Source: Isoetes taiwanensis
Lineage: Eukaryota > Streptophyta > Lycopodiopsida > Isoetales > Isoetaceae
DNA: 64,000 bases
Assembly: GCA_021234155.1 (NCBI GenBank)
Contig: JAJEKV010000031.1
Span: 6,586,748-6,650,747, forward strand
Reading direction: 5' to 3'
Shown here: piece by piece, positions 23,210 through 37,316 of the stretch
Numbering within the stretch: position 1 is the first letter of the stretch
Layout: each line of letters starts with the position of its first letter
Made by a program: the position numbers and the translations under genes
Notes under the pieces: model-generated
What the model saw: the letters and a program-made list of their open reading frames with translations, nothing else
What the model was told of the DNA's origin: nothing
Databases searched by the model: none

Positions 23210-24929
23210 TGTGACGTTCCAGCACAGTATACGCTCCCAGGACGTATATTGTACTGCCACGTCACGCGTACGCGCCACCCCGACTGACGTGTACGCCAAC
23301 GTGTAGCCAAGTGGGTAGCCCCTAGGGGGCAACTTGCTAAGAATGTGCATTAGTATTAATGTGCACATTTTCCAATGTACACATTAATGTGGGCACACAT
23401 TTCCATGTGGCCACTTGATGCCAAGTGGGCCATACCCATAGGTGCAATTAATGTGCACATTTTCCAATGTACACATTCATTAATGTGCACACATTTCCAT
23501 GTGAGCACATTTGGGTGCACACATTTCCATGTGGGCACATTTGGCCACCTAGCCCTTAAAGGCAAGTGGGCCCTTTTCCCAATTATCCCACATGCCTAAA
23601 GGGGGATAATTGGAAACCCTAGCCACCCCTTGTCTATTTAAGTAGGAGAACCCTAACTTGCCCATTTTCGTTTCTAGGGTTTTAGAGCTCTGTTTTGACC
23701 CGCCCCAAGGGTCAAAACAGCCTCCCAGAACTTCATGCGAGAGAATTGCATCATTAGTTTTCCTTGATTCGAGCATCTCGGCAGGGATGGTCGAGGCTCA
23801 GTCGGGGAGGAGGAACTCAAGGATCGGGTATTTAGGCAATTTAGTAGTCTAAACCCCATTTCACCCATCAATTCAGTAGGTTTAGCCTCTTAAATTGCCC
23901 ATAGCAGCCCTCTAGATCTCTAGATAGCGATTCTAACTAAAGAACCTAACTCTATGATATAGATTAGATCTTGTTCTTTAGTTCTTCCGTGATGTATATG
24001 GATGATGTATCTCTATGAACTCTTTGTATTGGGAAGGGGGTAGAGACCTAAAGCTTGGTAGTAGATGCTCCTAGATTAGCCTCTCTAGCACACTATAGAT
24101 GCGGCTTTGTGCACAAGAGCCACACACGGTTGTGGGTGAAGGGGCCGGGCCGGGCTTATAAGGAGGTTCGTGTTCTGACTCTTGAACGATCCCTATGGTG
24201 TGTTAGTGCTACCAGGGATCATTGTGACTAGGTCTAATGGCTTGCCACCCGCTGCGTGTGGGCAAGGCATGGGCTCGACACTGTGAGGTGGTGAATATGA
24301 CCTTCCATTGAGTTCAAGTCGAATCACGGGCAAAGTGGCCCTCTAGTCACCTTGAGTCAAGATGGAGATCTCTCGGAGGGAGTGATCCCTACCTGCCCCA
24401 TCGAACCGGGGAGATGCAACCCGGGATATAGCCCCCTTGGCTATGCATCCGTGAGGGCTACTGGTCAGTCCCAACACTTTTCACCCTACTACGCAAAGTG
24501 TGCACGGGAGGGGCGGATGGAGTGGACAACCCTATGCCATGTTCTTATGCCGGCCAAATCCATTGCCATGAATTCATGCGCAATGAACTCGGAGACCCAA
24601 GCCCGCCGGGCCATCCCTTTGAGTCTCGAGCCTTGGGTAGGATTCCCTATGTGATGTCTTGATCTTTGTCTATGCAGATATGTGGAGGACCATCCTTCGT
24701 GATGGTCATATGATGTTGATGTATGTGCTCTTGACATGTATGTTTACGCTTCCAGCCTAGGTAGGCCACGAGGGAGGCGAGGTGCAATGACCCTTCCACT
24801 CTTCCCACCGGAACCCGTCCACGGTTGCGGTGTCATGTGGAGGGCCCTGTATTAGCATGGAGCTGGTATGGGGGATGAACTCCTGTTTGTATACGGTGAG
24901 GGCACCGTATGCGAGTAGGGGACGTCACA
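23210..24929 (+). repeat. 3' LTR of element E
   Basis: Homologous to 13,442-15,144 along its full length. The differences are mostly short indels at CAG/CTG-type sites rather than scattered substitutions, so LTR divergence should not be used to date the insertion. Confidence 0.93.
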
Positions 24930-27900
24930 GGACACCCCGCCCATTGAACAAAAAATCTATGTATTGTTCGCCTCCTTAAGCGACGGGTTTCCTCTCGCAG
25001 AATACGTTCTGGTCGGGGGTACAGAAAGTTCTCCCTGCTTACTAAATCATCGTCCCCCAGCATATGGGAAGGATCAAAAACATACTTCCTCAAGTTACTC
25101 ACATGGAAAACGTTATGTACTTTCAAGTCGCGAGGGCAACTCAACCTATAAGCCACTTTGCCAATACGTTCCAAAATTTCATACGGACCCGTATACCTAG
25201 GAGCCCATTTACCTGCACTTTTAAATGCCAGTGAGCTCTGCTTGGGATTAATCCTCAAGAACACATAATCCCCTTTTTGAAATTCAAGTGGTCCACGTCT
25301 CTTATTTGCATACTGTTTCTGTCTATTTTGTGCCACAGCCAAATTTTGTCGAAGTCTCCTTAACTGAGCTTCCATGTCCTCCGCTACTTCATTAGCTGCT
25401 TCAACATTGCATTGAGGATCTCTCCAATTAAGAGGACAACGACACTCCTTACCATACATTGCCTCAAAAGGACTCATTTTAATGGAATCTTGATAAGTGT
25501 TATTGTATGCAAACTCAGCCAAATACAAATAGGAATCCCATACCTTTGGTTGACTAGGCACATACATTCTGAGCATATCCTCCAAGATTTGATTAACTTC
25601 GCTCAACTTGGCCATCCGCTTGAGGGGCGATAAGATGTAATGGCATATAACTTAGTGCCAATATTTTGAAATAACCCTTGCCAAAATTGGCTCATAAACT
25701 TTGTATCTCGATCGATGAAATAGTGGCGGCATCCCATGCAATCGAAAATCTCCTTAACAAATAACTTAGCAATATCCATTGCCGTGTAGCGATGAGTCTT
25801 CGTAGGCATAAAATGGGCCTGCTTGGTTAGTCGGTCAACCACAACATAGATTGCATCATAACCTTGACGCGTGTCCTGGGAAGCTCAACAATGAAGTCCA
25901 TGGAAATACTCTCCCACTTAGAAAATGGAATTACTAAAGGTTGTAATTCTCCAAGCTCTCTAAACCTTGATGCTTTTACCTTCTGACAAGATAAACGCCT
26001 AGCCACGTACTCCTTAACCATCTTCTTTTTGACGGGCAAAAGAAATTCTCAAGCGCATTTTCCTCAAAGTTTTGTGTACCCTGGGGTGGCCCGCCAAAGG
26101 ACTATCATGTGCTTCATATAGCAACCTCAATCTCAACTCATGATCATTAGGAATACACATACGGCCATTATAATATAAAACTCCTTTGGACAATGCATAC
26201 CTCGGAAAATCTTGAGGGTTCTCCAAACAGGTGCAAAATATGAATCATTCCTCAACTTGCTAAGAATATCTCAGATCCCATTGCCCTTGTAACACACTAA
26301 TAGAGGTTAAAAATGACCTTCGAGACAAAGCATCAGCAATCACATTTTCTTTGCCGTGTTGATATTCAATTTCAAAATCATACTCTTCCCTTAGTTGCAT
26401 CCACCTCCTTTGCCTATTATTCAAATATGGCTGTTTTGCAAAATACTTCAAATTTTGGTGATCGGGTCTTCAAAAAGAAACGACGACCCAATAAATAATG
26501 TCTCCATACCCTTAAGGCATGGATAATGGCCAACATTTCTAGATCATGCACCTTTGGGTAATTTTATTCAAAGGAGACAACTTACGAGATATATAAGCAC
26601 AAACTTCGGCCATCCTGCGAAGAAGACTCCTCCTACAAACTTTCCCGAAGCATCGGTGACTACATGGAAGGGTATATTCATGTGCAGAATCCTTAAAATT
26701 GGTGCACTAATCAAAACATCCTTTAACTTTGGAAACTTTTCTAGACAACTATCAGTCAATGCAAATCATTCTTCTTACCCAACAAAGAAGTCAAAGGAGC
26801 AAGAATCTTTGCAAATTTAGGAACAAATTTGCGTTAATACCCCGCTAATCCCAAAATGATCTTACCTCTTTCACCGCCTTTGGTGTGGGCCAATCTCTAA
26901 CTCGCCTCAATTTTAGAAGGATCGGCTCTAATCCCTTTTGAAATTACATGCCCAAGATATACCAATCTAGTTTGTGCAAAAGAACACTTAGATAGCTTAC
27001 CATACAACTTTTCTCGTCGCAAAAATAGCTAATGTCTGTTTTTACATGTTCCACATGCTCCTCTAATGTCCTGCAATATACCAAAATATCATCAAAGAAA
27101 ACCAATATAAACTTATCCGGAAAGATCGGATTATCTCATTCATTAGGCGATAAAAGTGGCGAGGAGCATTTGTCAACCTAAACGGCATTACAACATACTC
27201 GTAATGTGCGTAGCGTGTCCCTAAAGGCGATCTTATAAATATCTCGTATCCTTGATCTGGATCTGATGATATCCGGATCGTAGATCAATTTTGTGAAATA
27301 CTTAGCTTGTCCCAACCCGATCAAATAACCCATCAACCCTAGGCAATGCATATCTATTCTTCACTGTAATCTGGTTAAGCATGCGGTAATCAATACACAA
27401 TCTTAATGTGCCATCCTTCTTTTTTCAAACAAAAACTGGCGCACCAAATGGCGAAACACTCGGCCGTATAAACCCTTGTTCCAATAATTCCGCTAACTGT
27501 TTCTTCAATTCGGCCATCTCTAATGCATGAAATCTATATGGTGGCCTTGATGTGGGTTCAGCCCCAGGAACAAGTTCTATCTCATGATCTACCATTCTAT
27601 GTGGAGGCAATTCTTAAGAAACATATCAGAAAACTCATCCAATACTTTCTGGATGGTTGTTCTTGTAACTCTGCGGTGTACAAAAATGAATCTAACAACA
27701 ATGCACATCCCATTCTTATGCAATCCTTCTTAATCTGTTTCTTAAAACTTTTCCGGGACAAAGGTGTAACCACTAATGACGAAGGCAATCCTTCCAAATG
27801 CATGCTTATCTCCATTAGGACTTTGACATGTAACTGTTTGCTCTATGTAATCAATGCAAGCTTTATGTGGCCTCAACCACGACATTCCTAGAATAGCATC

Positions 27901-28376
27901 ATACTTCCCTAGGCTCAATACTTCAAAACTAGTATGGGACTCAAGATCTCCTACTTGGAATTCAAGATTGTCTACCTTAGCATAAGAAGTCTTAATTTTA
28001 CCATCATCCAACTCCACGTATCTAGGGTCCCGGCTAATCATATTCAAATCTAGTTTCTTTGCTAGCCTTGGGGAAATAAAACAATGTGTACTACCACAAT
28101 CAATAAGAAAGAGAACAGGAACTCCATGAATAATACTTCCCCCTTAGTGTCCTTTAACACCTTCTCTACTGCCTTGTCAGCTGTTGTCTTTTGTTGCGAT
28201 GCACTCTGCTGCAACACTCGCTGGATAGCCTGCAAGATATCGGCTATATCAGAGGTTCCACTAGGCCCAGCTCCTCCTGGGGAACTCATCTCTACAAGAA
28301 TCTGGAACCTTATCAAATATCATCAATAATCAAAAATCTCATAATCCACTAACCAGAACTTTGCTCTGATACCAAC
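24930..28376 (-). mobile_element. Chromovirus internal domain, copy B (right part)
   Basis: Continues copy B after the insertion of E. The same domains as in A and D are recognisable on the minus strand: chromodomain and integrase 24,960-26,226, RNase H 26,260-26,760, RT 26,830-27,610, protease 27,620-28,130 and gag remnant to about 28,290. The frame is broken many times. Comparison with D shows most breaks are 1-2 base changes at CAG/CTG sites. The lesions shared by all copies are present too. Confidence 0.9.
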
Positions 28377-30901
28377 TGTGACGGGCCTGGCCAGTTAACC
28401 TCTCGGTAACTGGAGATCCCATCGATCTCTACCGTCTCTTGGAACTCAGAAAATTGATACATGCATACTTAGGTAAAGAATTTAATCTTTATACATGCTC
28501 TAAGGTCCCAAAAATACTATACTTGCCATTGCTCGGCAAAATCCCACACAACAATCAAGTTTAAAAATAATTATAGTTTTAAGCCGATCCATAATGATAA
28601 TAGTAATATTAAGCAAATATATTGTCTAGCAATCCACACACTCCTACTCTCGCCTTTCCGCAGCTTGGCTACTTTCTGGAGCATCTCGCACCTCTGCTTA
28701 CACCATTAACCACGGGGTTAGTCACACGGACTAAGTGGGGATCGGGGATCTAGGTCATATCTAGCATTAATAATCACAAAGCATTAACTTAGAACAATAA
28801 CGTAGCCTTACCGTAACCTCGCCCCTGCAATCCAAGTAATTAATCCAACAAGCATAATCTCAATGCATAATTATACCAGGCATAACCATTGCAACTTGAT
28901 TCCAACTTTAAAAACCAAATATACAATAGCCAAGCAACCACAGCATCAACATTGCAACCAATATTCCTCCTGGTCGAGCAAGGTCAACTCGGTGATCGGG
29001 CCGGTGACATAGAGGGGGTAACCACGTGTGTACACACCCCTTCCACGCCGCGTCCGGCGTTGGAGGACCACTTATCGCATGACGTTGTACCTTACGGTAC
29101 CAACGCCCGATGTTCAAAAATACCATTTGCATAGCATCGTGGTAAAACCGTGAGTCTAGACCATCGCACCTAGACTCGGCCCCAGAGGTCTATATCAAAG
29201 AATTACATCACAGATAACCACTTACATTTCACTATCATCATACACATGCCTTAACAAGCTCACATCAAGTATTTCCCTAATACACACTTCATATAGCAAA
29301 AGAAAGCCAAATCATAACTCAGTAATTATAATAACCTCAATAATGCTATATCCAACTATCACCATTAAATAAAAGATAAATATCTACACCTTTCGAAGAT
29401 TCACTAACAACAAGGTTAATATCCATATTTAAGGCTTTAATGATGTTAAAACTATAGCATTCAACTATTATTATGCTTCCGCTAAAAACTTCCTCCATAC
29501 GGAACACTTGTGTCTTGTGTTTTTATTATCTCTCTTACTTTAACTAATTCCAAAGTGTTTTAAATTATAACTAGCTAGCTTATTAGACTGCTCATGTCGT
29601 TATGACTATTAGCATAAACCCGCCTTTAACAAGGGCCTCCAAATTTTAACAAATTTCGAACCTATCCCTTGCTCCAACTAACCCTTACTATTGTAATTTA
29701 ACTTATAACCTTAGCTTTAATTGTTAACCTCACTTTATATTTACCTTAGCCTACTAACTATAACTAACGTTAACTTTTCTAAGTCTGTTTTCCTTTTAAC
29801 CCTAGCGTGCGTTAACAGCACGAACTTGGCCTGCAGCTCCAAGTTCCGGCCTCCAGGCCATCGATTCCAGCTCCAAACTCTCCAACTCATCTCGGATTTG
29901 CCTTCTAAGGTGTTTTCATACCAGTTCGATCTGTTTGCAGCGCAAACCTGGTGGTTTTTGGTCAGGTTAAGGGGCCACTAGAATCAAATTATCTTGCTTG
30001 CCGAACTTGCACGAATCCCCAATTCTTCTTCCTCTGTCCCAAATCGACCTTCCCAAGGCCCAACTTCTCGGCTGTTCGGTGGTAATTTGCCATGCTTTTC
30101 AAGTATCCCAAATCGGCAAGATCATGCCGTCCTGCCGGCATCATGCAAAGGAAAATACTGCCGTGTTGGCTAGTATACCTCTTAATTCTGCCTTCTCTGC
30201 ATATTTCAATCAGTTAGATGTCCAAATCAATCCATTACAAGTAGCTTTCCATGATTTCCGATCATCATAGCTCCTCAGATCATGTTATGCAAACAAAGCA
30301 AAGCAAGATAAACTTTTACAATCTTATCTGATTTACGCCATACTTTTAGCTTAATCCACCTCTCGTGTTCTAATCGCTATTCCAATCACTTCGGTATGGT
30401 TTAAATGATCAGCTCCTTAGAATTCATTAGATCTATGATGCTTTTGCAAGCTTTTTATATGCAATCATTAAATACTTACATATACAATCATGCAAGTTAA
30501 TTCATATCCATGCACTTTTAGTTTAACTCTAAATCAATACTAAGTTTCATAACAATCCCTCTTGCATCAACACAATTCAGCATGCACAATTTTGCTACGC
30601 TAGAAAAACCCTGTGTGTAAGGCTTGATCCCCACCGGAATCCCGCTTGTTGCTTTTTCTCAAGCTCCCAACACGCTCCCCCGAGCTCTCCGCGCGATTCG
30701 GCTCCTTCAGCAATCCCTCTGTAATCAATCTTTTCCCAATGCTTTTCTCTTACTTATATTTATTTTTAACCATAGTATTCCATCCGTATAATCTCTACAT
30801 ATACGACGTATTTCTCTGCATGCGTGATATTTTAATTAATATCCCTTTGCATCTTTTAAATAAAATAATCCACAATTTACCTCAAAATCCTAGGTCCGTT
30901 C
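28377..30901 (-). mobile_element. Chromovirus LTR shared by copies B and C
   Basis: Starts TGTGACGGGCC directly after the copy B primer-binding site complement (GCTCTGATACCA) and ends at a slightly scrambled CCGTT near the polypurine tract of copy C. About 2.52 kb. Its CAG/CTG sites are strongly altered compared with the A/B and D LTRs, while the intervening sequence is nearly identical. Confidence 0.88.
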
Positions 30902-33900
30902 TGCTCTCCTCCAAAAATTCAACCCATGTCCTCATGGGCGCATCTCGGGAAACTCACGAAGATTCCAATTGGCATCTTCCCATGTGGCATCTTCCTCAGG
31001 ACACCCCGCCCATTGAACAAAAAATCTATGTATTGTTCGCCTCCTTAAGCGACGGGTTTCCTCTCGCAGAATACGTTCTGGTCGGGGGTACAGAAAGTTC
31101 TCCCTGCTTACTAAATCATCGTCCCCCAGCATATGGGAAGGATCAAAAACATACTTCCTCAAGTTACTCACATGGAAAACGTTATGTACTTTCAAGTGCG
31201 AGGGCAACTCCAACCTATAAGCCACTTTGCCAATACGTTCCAAAATTTCATACGGACCCGCATACCTAGGAGCCCATTTACCTGCACTTTTAAATGCCAG
31301 TGAGCTCTGCTTGGGATTAATCCTCAAGAACACATAATCCCCTTTTTGAAATTCAAGTGGTCCACGTCTCTTATTTGCATACTGTTTCTGTCTATTTTGT
31401 GCCACAGCCAAATTTTGTCGAAGTCTCCTTAACTGAGCTTCCATGTCCTCCGCTACTTCATTAGCTGCTTCAACATTGCATTGAGGATCTCTCCAATTAA
31501 GAGGACAACGACACTCCTTACCATACATTGCCTCAAAAGGACTCATTTTAATGGAATCTTGATAAGTGTTATTGTATGCAAACTCAGCCAAATACAAATA
31601 GGAATCCCATACCTTTGGTTGACTAGGCACATACATTCTGAGCATATCCTCCAAGATTTGATTAACTTCGCCAACTTGGCCATCCGCTTGAGGACGATAA
31701 GATGTCTTGGCATATAACTTAGTGCCAATATTTTGAAATAACCCTTGCCAAAATTGGCTCATAAACTTTGTATCTCGATCCGATGAAATAGTGGCCGGCA
31801 TCCCATGCAATCTGAAAAATCTCCTTAACAAATAACTTAGCAATATCCATTGCCGTAGCGATAGTCTTCGTAGGCATAAAATGGGCCTGCTTGGTTAGTC
31901 GGTCAACCACAACATAGATTGCATCATAACCCCGAACGTGTCCGGGAAGCTCAACAATGAAGTCCATGGAAATACTCTCCCACTTAGAAAATGGAATTAC
32001 TAAAGGTTGTAATTCTCCAAGCTCTCTAAACCTTGATGCTTTTACCTTCTGACAAGATAAACGCCTAGCCACGTACTCCTTAACCATCTTCTTTTGACCG
32101 GGCCAAAAGAAATTCTGGCGCATTTTCCTCAAAGTTTTGTGTACCCACGGGTGGCCCAAAAGGACTATCATGTGCTTCATATAGCAACCTCAATCTCAAC
32201 TCATGATCATTAGGAATACACATACGGCCATTATAATATAAAACTCCTTTGGACAATGCATACCTCGGAAAATCTTGAGGGTTCTCCAAACAGGTGCAAA
32301 ATATGAATCATTCCTCAACTTGCTAAGAATATCTGCATCCCATTGCCCTTGTAACACACTAATAGAGGTTAAAAATGACCTTCGAGACAAAGCATCAGCA
32401 ATCACATTTTCTTTGCCAGGTTGATATTCAATTTCAAAATCATACTCTTCCCTTAGTTGCATCCACCTCCTTTGCCTATTATTCAAATATGGCTGTTTTG
32501 CAAAATACTTCAAATTTTGGTGGTCAGGTCTTCAAAAGAAACGACGACCCAATAAATAATGTCTCCATACCCTTAAGGCATGGATAATGGCCAACATTTC
32601 TAGATCATGCACTGGGTAATTTTATTCAGCAGGAGACAACTTACGAGATATATAAGCACAAACTCGGCCATCCTGCAGCAAGACTCCTCCTACAGCTTTC
32701 CCAGAAGCATCAGTGACTACATGGAAGGGTATATTCATATCTCAGAATCCTTAAAATTGGTGCACTAATCAAAACATCCTTTAACTTTGGAAACTTTCCT
32801 GACAACTATCAGTCCAATGCAAATCATTCTTCTTACCCAACAAAGAAGTCAAAGGAGCAGCAATCTTTGCAAATTTAGGAACAAATTTATGCGTTAATAC
32901 CAAGCTAATCCCAAAAATGATCTTACCTCTTTCACCGCCTTTTGGTGTGGGCCAATCTCTAACTGCCTCAATTTTAGAAGGATCTGGCTCTAATCCCTTT
33001 TAAAATTACATGCCCAAGATATACCAATCTAGTTTGTGCAAAAGAACACTTAGATAGCTTACCATACAACTTTTCTCGTCGCCAAAATAGCTAATGTCTG
33101 CTTTTTACATGTTCCACATGCTCCTCTAATGTCCTGCAATATACCAAAATATCATCAAAGAAAACCAATATAAACTTATCCAGGAAAGATCGGATTATCT
33201 CATTCATTAGGCGCATAAAAGTGGCAGGAGCATTTGTCAACCTAAACGGCATTACAACATACTCGTAATATGCAGAGCGTGTCCTAAAGGCGGATCTTAT
33301 AAATATTCAGATCCTTGATCTGGATCTGATGATATCCAGATCGTAGATCAATTTTTGTGAAATACTTAGCTTGTCCCAACTGATCAAATAACCCATCAAC
33401 CCTAGGCAATGCATATCTATTCTTCACTGTAATCTCTGGTTAAGCATGCGGTAATCAATACACAATCTTAATGTGCCATCCTTCTTTTTTACAAACAAAA
33501 CTGGCGCACCAAATGGCGAAACACTCGGCCGTATAAACCCTTGTTCCAATAATTCCGCTAACTGTTTCTTCAATTCGGCCATCTCTAATGCATGAAATCT
33601 ATATGGTGGCCTTGATGTGGGTTCAGCCCCAGGAACAAGTTCTATCTCATGATCTACCATTCTATGTGGAGGCAATTCTTAAGAAACATATCAGAAAACT
33701 CATCCAATACTTTCTGGATGGTTGTTCTTGTAACTCTACGGTGTACAAAAATGAATCTAACAACAATGCACATCCCATTCTTATGCAATCCTTCTTAATG
33801 TTTCTTAAAACTTTTCCGGACAAAGGTGTAACCACTAATGACGAAGGCAATCCTTCCAGCACATGCTTATCTCCATTAGGACTTTGACATGTAACTGTTT

Positions 33901-34437
33901 GCTCTATGTAATCAATGCAAGCTTTATGTGGCCTCAACCACGACATTCCTAGAATAGCATCATACTTCCCTAGGCTCAATACTTCAAAACTAGTATGGGG
34001 CTCAAGATCTCCTACTTGGAATTCAAGATTGTCTACCTTAGCATAAGAAGTCTTAATTTTACCATCATCCAACTCCACGTATCTAGGGTCCCGGCTAATC
34101 ATATTCAAATCTAGTTTCTTTGCTAGCCTTGGGGAAATAAAACAATGTGTACTACCACAATCAATAAGAAAGAGAACAGGAACTCCATGAATAATACTTC
34201 CCCCTTAGTGTCCTTCAACACCTTCTCTACTGCCTTGTCAGCTGTTGTCTTTTGTTGCGATGCACTCTGTTTGCAACACTCATTTGGATAGCCCGCAAGA
34301 TATCGGCTATATCGAGGTTCCACTAGGCCCACTCCTCACGGGGAACTCATCTCTACAAGAATCTGGAACCTTATCAAATATCATCAATAATCAAAAATCT
34401 CATAATCCACTAACCGTAACTTTGCTCGATACCAAGC
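30902..34437 (-). mobile_element. Chromovirus internal domain, copy C
   Basis: The same order of domains on the minus strand as in A and D. The longest readable piece is 30,932-31,843 (303 codons): the C-terminal part of the integrase core and a chromodomain (ERILREETRRL ... FFVQWAGCPEEDATWED). Other pieces are integrase N-terminus 31,719-32,289, RNase H 32,196-32,513, RT start 33,424-33,675 and protease 33,662-34,108. The primer-binding site (about 34,425-34,435) has lost a base in CTCTGAT. Confidence 0.9.
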
Positions 34438-37286
34438 AGTGATTTTGGGCCGGCGTTAACCTCTCGAATCGGAGATCCCATCGATCTCTACCGTCTCTTG
34501 GAACTCAGAAAATTGATACATGCATACTTAGGTAAAGAATTTAATCTTTATACATGCTCTAAGGTCCCAAAATACTATACTTGCCATTGCTCGGAAAAAT
34601 CCCACACAACAATCAAGTTTAAAAATAATTATAGTTTTAAGCCGATCCATAATGATAATAGTAATATTAAGCAAATATATTGTCTAGCAATCCACACACT
34701 CCTACTCTCGCCTTTCGCATTTTGCTTGGCTACTTTACGGAGCATCTCGCACCTCTGCTTACACCATTAACCACGGGGGTTAGTCACACCGGACTAAGTG
34801 GGGATCGGGATCTAGGTCATATCTAGCATTAATAATCACAAAGCATTAACTTAGAACAATAACGTAGCCTTACCGTAACCTGCCCACCGCAATCCAAGTA
34901 ATTAATCCAACAAGCATAATCTCAATGCATAATTATACCAGGCATAACCATTGCAACTTGATTCCAACTTTAAAAACCAAATATACAATAGCCAAGCAAC
35001 CACAGCATCAACATTGCAACCAATATTCCTCTGGGTCTGAGCAAGGTCAACTCGGCTGATCAGGCCAGTGACATAGAGGCGGGGTAACCACGTGTGTACA
35101 CACCCTTCCACGCCAAGCGTCCGGCATTGGAGGACCACTTATCGCATGACGTTGTACCTTCACGGTACCAACGCGATGTTCAAAAATACCATTTGCATAG
35201 CACTGTGCAAAACCGTGAGTCTAGACCATCGCACCTAGACTCCGGCCCCAGAGGTCTATATCAAAGAATTACATCACAGATAACCACTTACATTTCACTA
35301 TCATCATACACATGCCTTAACAAGCTCACATCAAGTATTTCCCTAATACACACTTCATATAGCAAGAGAAAGCCAAATCATAACTCAGTAATTATAATAA
35401 CCTCAATAATGCTATATCCAACTATCACCATTAAATAAAAGATAAATATCTACACCTTTCGAAGATTCACTAACAACAAGGTTAATATCCATATTTAAGG
35501 CTTTAATGATGTTAAAACTATAGCATTCAACTATTATTATGCTTCCGCTAAAAACTTCCTCCATACGGAACACTTGTGTCTTGTGTTTTTATTATCTCTC
35601 TTACTTTAACTAATTCCAAAGTGTTTTTAAATTATAACTAGCTAGCTTATTAGATTTGCTCATGTCGTTATGACTATTAGCATAAACCCGCCTTTAACAA
35701 GGGCCTCCAGCTTTAACAAATTTCGAACCTATCCCTTGCTCCAACTAACCCTTACTATTGTAATTTAACTTATAACCTTAGCTTTAATTGTTAACCTCAC
35801 TTTATATTTACCTTAGCCTACTAACTATAACTAACGTTAACTTTTCTAAGTCTGTTTTCCTTTTAACCCTAGCGTCGTTAACAGCACGAACTTGGCCTGC
35901 TCTCAAGTTCCGCCTCCGAACCATCGATTCCAGCTCCAAACTCTCCAACTCATCTCGGATTTGCCTTCTAAGGTGTTTTCATACCAGTTTGATCTGTTTG
36001 CAGCGCAAACCTGGTGGTTTTTGGTCAGTTCGTGGCCACTAGAATCAAATTATCTTGCTGCCAGAACTTGCCTGAATCCCTGAATTCTTCTTCCTCTGTC
36101 CAAATCGACCTTCCCAAGGCCCAACTCGGCCTGTTCCAGGGTAATTTGCCATGCTTTTCAAGTATCCCAAATCGGCAAGATCATGCCGTCCTGCCGGCAT
36201 CATGCAAAGGAAAATACTGCCGTGTTGGCTAGTATACCTCTTAATTCTGCCTTCTCTGCATATTTCAATCAGTTAGATGTCCAAATCAATCCATTACAAG
36301 TAGCTTTCCATGATTTCCGATCATCATAGCTCCTCAGGATCATGTTATGCAAACAGCAGCAAGCAAGAGAAACTTTTACAATCTTATCTGATTTCTGCCA
36401 TACTTTTAGCTTAATCCACCTCTCAGGTTCTAATCTGCTATTCCAATCACTTCTGGTATGGTTTAAATGATCAGCTCCTTAGAATTCATTAGATCTATGA
36501 TGCTTTTGCAAGCTTTTTATATGCAATCATTAAATACTTACATATACAATCATGCAAGTTAATTCATATCCATGCACTTTTAGTTTAACTCTAAATCAAT
36601 ACTAAGTTTCATAACAATCCTACTGCATCAACACAATTCAGCATGCACAATTTTGCTACGCTAGAAAAACCCAGGTGTAAGGCTTGATCCCCACCTGGAA
36701 TCCCGCTTGTTGCTTTTTCTGCGCTCCAACACGCTCCCAGAGCTCTGCATGCGATTCGCTCCTTCAGCAATCCCTCTGTAATCAATCTTTTCCCAATGCT
36801 TTTCTCTTACTTATATTTATTTTTAACCATAGGGTAAAAGCATGCTACGGTGTACCACTTTTGGAACCCTCAAAAGTACCTACACTGGGTACTTTTAAAA
36901 CTGGTACTTTCTATTTTTTCTTTCCATTAAAGTCAAGTGAAATTTTTTGAATTGAAGGTCAATAGCATGCCAATCTATAGTACTAAAGGATTACAATACT
37001 ATTAGAGACTAAAATAAATGAATTAACTCTCAAACTTATTTTTTATTGCGGCATTTATGGAGATTCCCAGTACCTAGTGCTGAGTACTTTTCTGGGTAGT
37101 TTTGCACTCCCTAAAAAGTACTTTAGATGGTACACCCTAGCATGCTTTCACCCCATAGTATTCCATCCGTATAATCTCTACATATACGACGTATTTCTCT
37201 GCATGCGTGATATTTTAATTAATATCCCTTTGCATCTTTTAAATAAAATAATCCACAATTTACCTCAAAATCCTAGGTCCGTTACA
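34438..37286 (-). mobile_element. Chromovirus LTR shared by copies C and D, carrying a MITE
   Basis: The LTR is about 2.52 kb once the 322-bp MITE at 36,832-37,153 and its target duplication are subtracted. The left terminus is scrambled (GCAGTGATTTTGGGCC instead of ACTGTGACGGGCC). The right terminus CCGTTACA is intact and followed by the polypurine tract of copy D. Confidence 0.88.
36832..37153. mobile_element. MITE (non-autonomous DNA transposon), 322 bp
   Basis: The insert is flanked by CATA on both sides (36,828-36,831 and 37,154-37,157); the uninterrupted LTR copies have a single CATA. Its ends are inverted repeats: the left end runs GGGTAAAAGCATGCTA and the right end, read in reverse complement, GGGTGAAAGCATGCTA, both followed by GGTGTACC. 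The subterminal regions carry AAAAGTAC words. There is no coding capacity. The superfamily is not assignable from a 4-bp (or 5-bp CCATA) duplication. Confidence 0.88.
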
Positions 37287-37316
37287 GTCTCTCCTCCAAA
37301 AATTCAACCCATGTCC

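Larger units (their letters stand above)
13442..24929 (+). mobile_element. Element E: LARD-type LTR retrotransposon
   Basis: An 11.5-kb element with two 1.7-kb LTRs (TGTGACGT ... ACGTCACA), a primer-binding site after the left LTR and a polypurine tract before the right one. It is flanked by a perfect 5-bp duplication, GGACA at 13,437-13,441 and 24,930-24,934. The 8.07-kb interior has no ORF over about 100 codons and no gag or pol motif that I can find in any frame. This matches large retrotransposon derivatives, which move using proteins of an autonomous partner. It is younger than the chromovirus array it interrupts. Confidence 0.93.
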
